Shown here: positions 18,223 to 27,889 of the stretch, piece by piece
Position numbering within the stretch: the stretch's first letter is position 1
Layout of the letters: the number at the start of each line of letters is the position of its first letter
Origin: Dinochytrium kinnereticum
Taxonomy: Eukaryota; Chytridiomycota; Chytridiomycetes; Chytridiales; Chytridiaceae
Direction of reading: 5' to 3'
Assembly: GCA_027604005.1 (NCBI GenBank)
Contig: JADGJT010000300.1
Location: forward strand, 1-29,050
Length of the DNA: 29,050 nt
The notes under the pieces: model-generated
The model's database searches: none
Told to the model about the DNA's origin: nothing
The model's input: only the letters and a program-made list of their open reading frames with translations
Translations under genes and position numbers: made by a program

Positions 18223-21200
18223 ATGAGCATCAAGGTGGATAGACCCATGGAGAGCGAGATGCTCGAGATGGACCTGCAACAGGAGTCGCGGCCAGGCTCG
18301 CTGTCCGGTCTGCCAAAGAAGTGTCCACACCTTGCAAGTGGCGTCAAGATGGGTCGGGTTGGAAAGCTCATCCAGAGCACCTTGCCTAAAAACTGCTGCC
18401 AGGTTTCTCCTTTTCACAACCACTTTTCCTGTTACTGTATGGTCTGAAAGCCCAAAGACCTTTTTAAATTATCATTGCCCATATTGATTAAACTGCAATG
18501 CGCTGCTTCCTCTTTTTTTTTTTGTTTATTTATTTCATAGTCATGCAAAAAGAACGGTAAGGGCACAAAGGCGGGCGGCGATGTCACCCTATGGGTGTGC
18601 CTTGCATGCGGGGCCATCAACTGTGGTCGGAACGACTTTCAGCATGCGCAGGCGCATAATGATGCAGACAAGGCACACTCGCTTGTTGTTAACGTTGATA
18701 CCCTGGAATGCTGGTGAGCAAAGAAGAGTTCCAAAGCTCAGTGGTATCTCATTATCTGGGTTCTCTTTCATCCCTCCCCCCAACCTCCTTGTCACCTTGG
18801 ATACCTGACACGGCTTTAACTGTTTGCGCGCAAAAATAGGTGCTATGAATGTGACGATTATGTTGTTGCTGGCGAGAAACGGAACCAAGTCATTGCAGAA
18901 GCTCAGGCCGCTGTTCAGAAAGCCAAACCAATTGTCAAGGCTCCAGTGCCTCCAAGTAATTCTCGCTCTCCATTATTTTCCTCCCTTTCGTTACCTTTTT
19001 CAGTTTTCATGCTTGATATATCCTTGGTCTAAGACGTGAATCTTGGCAATAGCTGAAAAGATGGATGCGAGGCGAACGGGGAAGCCTAAGCCGTTTGGAG
19101 CTGCGGGGCTTGTCAACCTCGGGAACACTTGCTTCTTCAATAGTGTCATGCAGGTTCGCATATACTCGCGAGGCTTTGTTACGTTAACTTTTACATCAGT
19201 GCATGGCGTACACCAACGCGCTTTACCCAATCGCTCTTGCTGCACCCTCTGCATCCTCTACCCCAGGCTCCCCCCTTACACCTCGATCAAAGTCAGTCTC
19301 GCTTTTGACAGCCGCGAATGAGCGGACTTTGACAAAAGGTACCCATTAGCAGATTCATCAGTTTTTAAGAGCTCACCTCCAAATTCTTTTACCCGCCCTC
19401 AGCCTTCCTTAACTTTATCCGCGTGATGCGCGAACAGCTCGCCCTCCAAAAGAGTACCACTGTCAATCCCTCTATCCTCTTTGGCCATCTAAGTAATAAG
19501 TATAAAGTTTATAAGTCATTTCGGCAGCAGGATAGCCACGAGCTTCTTCGCTGTCTTTTGGATGCTGTGAAGGAGGAGCAAGTGCAGAGAGATGGAAGAG
19601 GCAGGCCTTTTATGCATCAGCAAACCTTTGTTGATAAGGTGTTTGGAGGGAAGCTTGTCAGTGCAATCGTTTGCGATACTTGCAAGAATGTGTCGTATCG
19701 GTTTGAAGACTTTTTAGACCTTTCTGTCCCGATTGTTGGGGAAGAGAGACGGTCTTCTGCGGTGTGTGGCTTTTTTATCCTTTTTACTAGCCTAGATCGC
19801 GTGCTACTGTCGTATTCTCAACTCTTTTTTATGTCCTCAGTTTAGCTTATTCTCGGCCATGAAAAAACGTCTCAGCAGATCCCCAAGTCCCGCCGCCCCA
19901 GTCGACAGAACAGGCAGAAAGCTCACAGCGAACGGAATAGACACAGCCTCCTCCTCTGGTCCATCCTCTAAATCACCAACACCCCTCACCAGCAACCCCT
20001 CCTCTGTTACATTCGACCAAGCGAGGTTTCTCGAATCTCTCTTGCGGCCTATCGACCTAGCCCCCTCGCCTGCCGTAGATCAAAACAAGCTGACGGTACA
20101 AAAATGCATACAGGCTTTTACGGCAGTAGATGTGTTAGAAGGCGCCAATGGCCTTGCTTGCGAGTTCTGCAATGGCACTATTGACCCAAAAGCCAACCCT
20201 AATTTTAGGCTGTTTCAACCTACACCTGCGATGGGGGGAAGTGGAATCGTAGGAGGGCAGGGGAGTGGGATGATAAATGCTGTAGCGTCAGCTGCTGCAA
20301 GCCCTATCTCGTCGCCGAGTCTCCGCCCAAGACTTCAGATACGGTCGAGTTCCGTATCACTTCCTTCTATGTCTTCCATGTCAAACGGTAACCCTACTCA
20401 CGGGGCTGTGATGCCCTATCACGTTAATGGAGATGGGAGGCCACTGTCGATGGCATCTCTTTCTTCGTCGTCGGCTGAGTCCTCGAATGAGAAGACATCG
20501 TTTGAGACTTCGTCTTTTGCGACGGACGTGGGGGCGGGGCCTAGCGCTACTTCATCCACTGGTGCTTCAACCTTGCTGGATGCTGCTTTGGCGGATAGGG
20601 AGGGAGGCCCTGATGGCGTCTTTGAGGATCCTCAGGATAATCCTAGCGACTCTTCAAAAAAGATGCTCTCCCATTCCTCTGCGTCAGTGAACGTTCGCCT
20701 GCCACGAAGAGTGGATGCTGACCCAATATCTTCCAGCACTTTGGAGTATTTAACGGCTCCTGAAACCACTCAAGACTTTTACTCGCACTCCCGAAGCACC
20801 TCCGCTACGTCATCAGAGAGCATTGATAGACCCAAGCCAATGACTTCAGCCGCCCCAGCCCCAAGTAGTCAAAAGGGCCGAAAGGTCCTCTCGACAGGGT
20901 TCAAGCGATTTCTGATTCACAGTTTTCCAGAGGTGCTCGTGGTACACCTCAAAAGATTTCAGCAGGTTGGATCGTCGGGACGGACAAGGAAGGTCGAGGA
21001 TCTTGTAGCGTTTAAAGAGGTGATTGATCTGGAACCTTTTCTGTCGCCCGAGGAGGTAGTAGAGCTTATCAGAAAGGGGGATTTGCCAGAGTCGCTCTTC
21101 ATAGAGAAGATGGAGGAGGCGGGGGATGGGGAAAGTCTCAATGGTGGTTTGCGGGATGGGGATATGCCCACACCTTCCGTCGATGAAGGAGCTCGCATGA

Positions 21201-22132
21201 ATGCAGCTCCGGACGGCGGGAATGAATCAAGCCTTACGTCTCCTTCTCGTCCTGTACCCCCTCGAACAATATCAGCAGCTCACTTGGCAAGAACGCAACC
21301 GTTATCCCCAGACACACCAAACGGACTTGACCCTTCGCAATCACCTCCGGACTCACCACCCCTCCCACCGCGATCCAGCTCCATCTCTAAATTCACTATT
21401 CCCACAACGTCGTTTCGCCAACCGCCGAGTCTGAGCCTTCCACCGGCGTCGAAGAGTGGTGATTCCGACACCACACCGGTGATTCGCGCTCCACCACGGA
21501 CAGAGGTTCCACCACCACCTCCTTTGTCAAACGGAGTTGTCAATGGAACGGAGAAAGCCATACCTCCCGCATATCCGACTAGCATGACATCCCCCCGTCT
21601 CACGCCCCAAAAGCAGCATCTTCGAACCACGACAGTGCCCTCGCTTAGCGGTCCAGGTGAGGTGGTACCCCCTGAATTAGCGGCGGAAGGTTGGATGGCC
21701 CTTTCGACCGGCGACAGATCTCGGACTCGATTCCGGTTATACGGATTGGTGGTTCACATTGGGTCGATCTTTGGAGGCCACTACGTTGCTTACATTCGCG
21801 TGCCGGCGTCGTCTCTGCCCAACGGTTCTGGAGCTGCCGCGATGGAGCCGATGATGGACATCACGCCGCCACCGCCTGTGGCTAAGATGGGGTTGGCATC
21901 GATTCGGCATTCGAAGTCTCGACCTTCGTTGGCGGCGTTTGGCTTTAGTGGGGAGGGAGTTGGGATGACAGGTGAGACTGAGACGCGGGGTGGAGGTGGG
22001 GAGGGGGGCAGCGGTGGTGGTGAAGTTAAGGAGGATTTTTGGATTTATTGCTCTGATACGGTTGTGAGAATGAGCTCCTGGGAGGAGGTGCAGAAGGCAC
22101 AGGCCTATTTGCTCTTTTACGAAAGGCAATGA
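18223..22132 (+). CDS. Ubiquitin carboxyl-terminal hydrolase with ZnF-UBP, USP16/45-like
   Basis: A cysteine protease that removes ubiquitin, with a zinc finger that reads the free ubiquitin tail. Spliced product of 1130 aa in seven exons (18223-18402, 18541-18713, 18840-18955, 19053-19153, 19200-19338, 19370-19761, 19841-22132), all phases agreeing. ZnF-UBP: CPHLASGVKMGRVGKL, TLWVCLACGAINCGR, HNDADKAHSLVVN, ECWCYECDDYV. Catalytic Cys box: GLVNLGNTCFFNSVMQ. QQDSHELLRCLLDA and VCDTCKNVSYRFEDFLDLSV follow. His box: VVHIGSIFGGHYVAYIRV; final WIYCSDTVVRMSSWEEV and QAYLLFYERQ. Between the Cys and His boxes lies a Ser/Pro-rich insertion of more than 500 residues with further catalytic-fold pieces (FLIHSFPEVLVVHLKRFQQV). 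Intron 19339-19369 would be only 31 nt. The start at 18223 gives a short N-terminus before the zinc finger. Confidence 0.92.
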
Positions 22133-24297
22133 ATGTTCGTTTTTTTTATTATCTTTAAAAATTTCTTTTGTTGTCATTTATCTTCGCCGACTGTTTGCTC
22201 TTATTTTCTTGTTGGGATGGAGGGATGAAAGATGGATTTATTTTAATCTACTATTATATATTATTATCATACACTTCTGTTCCCAATAGGCTCGATTGTT
22301 TATTGAGAATAATAATTGCAAGTGGATATCCCACGTAGTCTTGAATGTTGTTGTAAACAGCGAATATTCTGCTGAGAGATCGGGAATATTTATTTGGTAT
22401 CAAAGAATATTTAATTTTTACTATTACATATTATTAGTATTAATGAATATTAATAACATATTCCTAATGTATGTTACGGGAGAGGCTTGCCTATTCTTAT
22501 CTATTATTCCATATTGTACATATATGTATTATTAGCTTTATCTTCTTCGTTGCAGGCGGGCTTCCCTCTTCTTCTCCTTCACTTTTACTTGTTTTATTTA
22601 TTGCCACTTACTGGATGTGATACGAAGACTGTGTCTCACGTGAGAAGCTGTGTGACACAGGGCTCCTGCTGGTGTGACCTGCGCAATTTACTTTTGCTCC
22701 CTGCTGCTGCTGCCACTGTTGGGCTTTTAATACAGATTAAATAAATGTTTTATTAGTTGATGGTTGAAATCCACAGCATTCAATGATATTCTCTGCCAAC
22801 ATATTATCAATATTCCTTATCATTCATTGCATGGTGAATTAATAGTCACCGTGGTTAACAACAAATGAAATGTGCAGCTTCCTCAATATTCATTCATACG
22901 AAAAATCATGAATGTAATTTAAAATATCCCCTCTCGCATTCATCTGTCCACTCCTGCTCCTCCTTTTCAAATGATTTTCCAAATACCCCCACCAAGCATA
23001 TTCATGGAACATCCGTCAACGCTCCGTCAGAGATGTCTGCGGATATTCATTTTCACAGAGTTTGGGTTGTGGCGTTGTGGCGTGCTGGATGATCATCACC
23101 CGCTCATCATCGCATCAGAAGTTGAAAAAGAATTGGCAAGGTGGGCTGAAGCCACCACCAACGGGCGCTCTGTTTCTTCAGCCTAAAAATCAAGTGAGGA
23201 AGGCTGTCACGATGATGCGCGCCGGCCCTGCGGCTCTTCATTTGTTTTCACATTTTTATTTATTTATTTCCTTGTGGTTGGTGAAAGCCTGCTACATCTG
23301 GCGGGTGAACTGTTTTGCCCCAACACCTGTTGGCTGCACCCAAAATGTGACAACTCCGAATGGTCTGAGAATATCTTTTATGAAAAGTAAATATTTCTTC
23401 ATTTTTATTGTTATTATTTGCCAGATTCCTCAATCACTTGTCCTCTGCTTTGCTCTCCTCGCTGCCTGCACGCACGCAACAAACAGCAGCATCAAGAAAC
23501 CCTGCTGAATATTCATTCACATCCCTAGATTCCTGTGTGAACCCACACTTGCTCAAAACAGCACCCGCGAAAACAACAAAGCCATAATACACACCTGAGC
23601 GGCTCTCCCCCACTCCACTTCTCACGTCAGCTCAGCTCCCTTCGTCGCCGAGCCAAGCAGCCCCTCTTTACTTATTGCTCAAGGTATGGCGAGTTGGGAT
23701 TGTGCAAAGGAGAAGCCCGTTATTTTTTTTATCGTTTCCCCTGCCCTCTATCGTCCACACCTCTGCCCACCTGCAATTATTTTGAACTTAACATCAGACC
23801 TCTACTCATACTTTTCCTTCTCAACATTTTCTGCATCCCCCATCTTTGCACATCCCGTCACATCTTAAGCACTCTGTCCTTGCCTATTCGAGTGGCCACT
23901 TTCCTTAAAATTACCTATCCCCTACCAAACCGAGGTCTGACTGCAGAGCTTACGGAGAAAGACTGCTTCTTCAAACTGGAAATTGAGACGTTCATCATCA
24001 AAGGAAGAGGAAGGGTTTCCTAATCTACACCGCCGTCACCGTCAATAGACTTCTTTGGGTCATAACTTTTTTGTTCCTCACCATCCACGGGTTCTAGGTA
24101 CAGTACTCCAATAACCTCATCCACCCGTTTTGACATATTCTTTGGGTTGACACAAGCGATTCATCTTTTCTGCAGTAGCCCTCTCGTTCCTTTCACTTTC
24201 ATTTCAAACGCATATTCACACTCTTTCCTGTTACTTTATTTCTTTGCTATTATTCGAAACGCTCTCTCAGGCTCTGAGCAATCATCTGAATACAAAG
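22133..24297. other. 2.2-kb non-coding interval between USP and GATA genes
   Basis: No coding unit is recognised. The first part (22133-22540) is AT-rich with ATTATTA-type runs and probably holds the USP 3' UTR. From about 22860 to 23520 the octamer ATATTCAT recurs. From 23640 to 24297 the plus strand is strongly pyrimidine-rich, with many short C/T runs, as is common just upstream of fungal transcription starts, and leads into the GATA factor start codon. A 5' UTR intron is possible but cannot be placed with certainty. Confidence 0.55.
22886..23516 (+). promoter_or_regulatory. Cluster of four ATATTCAT octamers upstream of the GATA gene
   Basis: Exact ATATTCAT copies are at 22886-22893, 22998-23005, 23043-23050 and 23509-23516, all in the same orientation; two are followed by TCA to give ATATTCATTCA. 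They lie 0.8 to 1.4 kb upstream of the GATA factor start. AT-rich background raises the chance of random matches, so a regulatory role is only suggested. Confidence 0.3.
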
Positions 24298-27200
24298 ATG
24301 GCGCCGATCGTGCTCAAGATCAAAGCGTCGCATAATGATAACTTTTCGCCGTTTGCCGAGATGGACACTGGCGACGATCTAGCACGAGCGTGGAAGGTGT
24401 GCACCAAGGTAAAGTATGGCTAGCTAGACATGAGAGCGGCAGGTGTTGTGGACGGTGAATGAGCAGCCGCAGCGGTGGTGGTGGTGGTGGTGGTGGTGTT
24501 TGCTTCTCTGTCTCCGTCTGCCTGTCGCTGCCTTCCTGCAGGCACTCGGAAGGCGGGCTGCATTCAGGCTTGTGGTGACACAGGGGACAAGCAAGGATTA
24601 CGCGGGTGCTGATCGATTAGATGATTGGCCGATGGCTGCGAATCTCTCTGGGGATGTTGTGAATATCCTCTGTGTGACATTAAAGACTTTGCTCCTGTCT
24701 GACGCCCTCTTCTTTAAACAGGTAAAGGACGCGCTGGAGCACGGCAACCGACTCGAGAATCTGTCCTGGCGGCTGTGGCATCTCCATCAGTCCATGGTCT
24801 CGTCAAAAAAGATGACGCAGCCACAGTTTCGCAGGCGAGCGACAAGGACTACCCGCAAGCTCAACGAATGTGACGTTGAGGAAGCCATTCACCAGCAGCA
24901 TCAGTCACCGAAGCAGAAGAGTCAAGAGATTTTGGGACATGATCGTCCTAACCAGTCTCGCCGTTCCACTTCCGCCTCCACTGCCGTAGCAGCTTCCACC
25001 ATCTCAGCCTCTACTGATGCAACAACACCCTCTGCAGCGGTCGTCATTGTTAGACGCCCATCCATCAGTCATCTCACACTCTTTCCGTCGAATCCAGTTC
25101 TGCTTCCCTTCCACCACCAGACTCTTCCTTCCGGTTCTCTTCTCACTACATCATCAAAGCTCCCCCCGTCTCCCTCCTCCGATCCCTCCCTGTCCAGCCG
25201 ACGAGCAGGGTCCTGCCCGCAATCCATCTCCCTTCCATCGAGGACAGGATCCGCCATGTCCGCTCCCTACGTCTCTCCTCCGTTGGAACCGAGCTTTGCC
25301 CCATCGACACCGTCGGGCGAGTCAGCGGATGTGAAGGACGATAAAACCTTTACCGACCCCACGGAGGACGTTGGCGAGTTATCCACGCCTCTTCTGATGC
25401 CTTCAGCGCCCTTTTTTGGGTCGGCCATGGAGGGGAGCGCGTTTGCGACTCTTGGTGGGTTCTCTGTTGCAGAGTTTGAGGAGTTCAGGCGATTGTTTGG
25501 TGGGAGCGCTCATTCTTCCAGTGAGCACGGGAATGGGCCTTGTGAGGATGGGATGATGCTTGATTCTAATATTAACTCTGCAAGCGCTGATCGATCGTTG
25601 CATGAGGAGGAGGATCTTACCGCCCCTGAAGGCGATAAATCCTTTCTTAGGGCTCTGTTGTCCGGGTCTTATCACACTGATTCCCTTTCCAAGTCGCAAG
25701 GTCAAGAACGCGAAGCAGATAGCTCATGTCCCTTCTGGCAAGCGGTTCACGCCTTCTCGCCACCTTCTTCATCCTCTTCCCTCAATGTTAATTACTCTAT
25801 GAACGACCAACGCGCAGACGAGCCCTTGTACCCAACTGGCATGGATGCCTTCCTCTCGCCTGCGGCTCTGGAGCGAACAGGGTGGTTGGATGATGTCGTC
25901 ACGCCTTCTCTGGTCGAGGCGCCGAGAAAGATAATGACTGGCCATAGTGGGCGATTTGGAGCCGATGGGTGGGCACCACCATCTGAGGACTTTATACAAC
26001 AACAGTCGGTTTCTTCTCGGCTTGGTGGTGCGTCTGATTCAGTGGATGAGCGCGGTCAACTACCACAGCAGCAGCAGCGATCTGCTGCTTTCCCTGGCTT
26101 GAATTCGGGGGCTGCGGCAAGGAGTCAGCAACAGGTTCCTTTTGCAATGACGACAAGTCCTCGAAAACGTCAAGCAGCGTCAACGATAAATGATGTCGCA
26201 GCGGTGGCGGCAGTTTCTGCCGCACCAGCGGCTCAAAAGAAATCTAACGAAGCCCTATCTTCAACACCTGCTGCCGGGGTGCCCGAACACAAGAGAGGAG
26301 TTTCTGTCCCAAAATCGTCGGCAAAAGTCAAGGCTTCTAGGCCTTCCAAAGCTGAGTCGGTGGCAGTTGATACTGCAACTATCATGGCGTCCAACCCCCG
26401 TTCGCCTCCAACTTCTCCTCCGACGGCTGCCACCTCGACGGCTCAGAATGCAAGCTCTAGTGCGACGCAGGGGAAACGAAAAGCGACGACATCGGCTTCT
26501 GCTTCTGTTTCACCACCTTCACCACCGAATGCTCCTGTTGCTATTGGTATAAGGGAGGAGGCAGTAGTGGCTTCGAGCCCCAAAGCGACTGTAACTAAGA
26601 TGACACCGACGCCGACACCGACGGTGACGCCTAAGGGTACGAGCACGGCTAGCCCTGATTTGTCTTGTGCCAATTGTGAGGTGACGAGCACTCCGCTTTG
26701 GAGACGCGGATTGAATGATGATATTCTGTGTAATGCTTGTGGGCTTTAGTTAGTGTCATTTTACATTTAGTTTCTTTTGCTATTTTCCCTTTGGTTAGAA
26801 ATAGAGTGGTTGAGAGTATTTAATCTAACCTCTTCTTCTGCTCGCTTAGTCTGAAGCTTCATCATGTTAACCGACCCAAGACGCTTCGCCCCAACACCTC
26901 AAAGAAGGATACCGAAGGGATGCCATCTGTCGAATGCTTCAACTGCATGACCAAGAACACTCCTCTGTGGAGAAGGGATGATGAGGGCCACCCTCTTTGC
27001 AACGCATGCGGTCTTTAGTAAGTGAAGTTAATCTCGTCATTTATCGAAATGATATGTATGTAATGATTTTTATACTAATTGCTTTCTTTTGTTCTTTACA
27101 AATAGCCACAAACTCCATGGAGAACCCAGGCCCCTTTCCATGAAGACTGATGTAATCCGAAAACGTCACCGACACGACGACTCCACTAGCGCACCAGCCC

Positions 27201-27742
27201 CACCGACCACAACCGCCCCTCCTGCTATAACAGCCACCCCAACCGCGAGACCAGCGCCTACTCCTTCCAACCCCCCTGCACTCCCCTTAACAGATTCAAC
27301 GGACACAGCAACCCGCAAACGCCGGAAATATGCCGCAACCCCCTCGGCGCCCCCCAAGCTACAACAGCCGAAACTCTCTTCAACCTTCATGATGAAACCC
27401 GCCCGGGCAACGGCGTTCCACCAACCAGATATCCTCGCTTTAACCTCCTCATCACGGCTCCTCTCTTCCGCGTCGGCGGCGTTGGCGTCTGCATCGCTCT
27501 ACCAGCCCTCACGACACATTACGAACGCTTTCACGTCGAGGATGCAAGAGGATGTGAGGATGACGAGCGGTAGACCGCACACGGCGTTTTCGGGGCTTTT
27601 TGGGGGTGGTGATGAGGAGAGTGAGGAGAGAGACGGTGGGGAGGGGAGGGGAGGAGTTGAGGAGGAGGATTTTGTGAGCTCTTTTTTGTCAGAGTCGGCG
27701 TTGGGTGGTATCTGTAGAAATAATAAAAATTCTGCAGAGTAG
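24298..27742 (+). CDS. GATA-type transcription factor with DUF1752 N-terminus and two zinc fingers
   Basis: A DNA-binding regulator of the fungal GATA class (AreA/Nit2/Gln3 type regulate nitrogen use; two-finger SreA types regulate iron). Four exons (24298-24408, 24722-26748, 26850-27017, 27106-27742) give 980 aa in phase. Exon 1 and the start of exon 2 join to [25 protein letters not shown], in two adjoining parts WKVCTK and [19 protein letters not shown], the DUF1752 motif of AreA-like factors. A long Ser/Ala/Pro/Thr-rich region follows. Finger 1 is [15 protein letters not shown] with CNACGLYLKLH; finger 2 is [15 protein letters not shown] with CNACGLYHKLHG and [15 protein letters not shown]. 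Both fingers have the C-x2-C-x17-C-x2-C spacing. Each is cut by an intron inside the Tyr codon right after CNACGL. No Cys-rich segment lies between them, unlike SreA. A long acidic, Gly/Glu-rich stretch is near the end. Confidence 0.9.
24474..24499 (+). repeat. (GTG)n microsatellite inside the first intron of the GATA gene
   Basis: About eight GTG/GGT units lie inside the 313-nt intron 24409-24721. Read as coding they would give a run of tryptophans, which supports its assignment to an intron. Confidence 0.8.
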
Positions 27743-27818
27743 GGGAGAAAAGATATGTTTATTATGACCATACTACAAAAGGAAGAGGGGGACATACCAG
27801 ATTAGGGGAGAAAAGATA
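27740..27818 (+). repeat. 16-bp direct repeat TAGGGGAGAAAAGATA
   Basis: Exact copies are at 27740-27755 and 27803-27818. The first copy contains the last base positions of the GATA stop codon region. Each copy lies close to a CTGCAG (27732-27737 and 27821-27826). One copy is just outside and one is inside the suggested LTR, so they may mark an older duplication or an alternative element end. Confidence 0.6.
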
Positions 27819-27889
27819 CTCTGCAGGTGTAACACAAGAATGAAATAAAAAGGATAAGGAGAAAAGACTAGTATAAGTACGCGTCAACA
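27756..27889 (-). mobile_element. Possible 3' LTR of the right-end copia element
   Basis: On the minus strand the Pol stop codon (27901-27899) sits in a purine-rich tract (plus strand ACCCCCCCTACTCC) followed by TGTTGACGCG starting at 27889, a typical LTR opening after a polypurine tract. A matching AACA end is at 27759-27756, giving a 134-bp LTR, which is short. The right-hand border is well placed; the left border is a guess based on the TGTT/AACA inverted ends. Confidence 0.35.

Noticed and set aside
17784..18423. Minus-strand ORFs of 198 and 113 codons over the ALG1/USP junction
   Set aside because: They are shadows of the ALG1 C-terminus and the USP zinc finger, which are supported by conserved motifs on the plus strand.
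20959..22177. Minus-strand and alternative-frame ORFs over the USP gene
   Set aside because: They arise from the G+C-biased, low-complexity Ser/Pro-rich part of the USP reading frame.
24443..24721. Coding reading of a poly-tryptophan run and hydrophobic stretch before the GATA protein
   Set aside because: The segment is a GTG microsatellite in an intron; splicing 24408 to 24722 restores the DUF1752 motif in phase.
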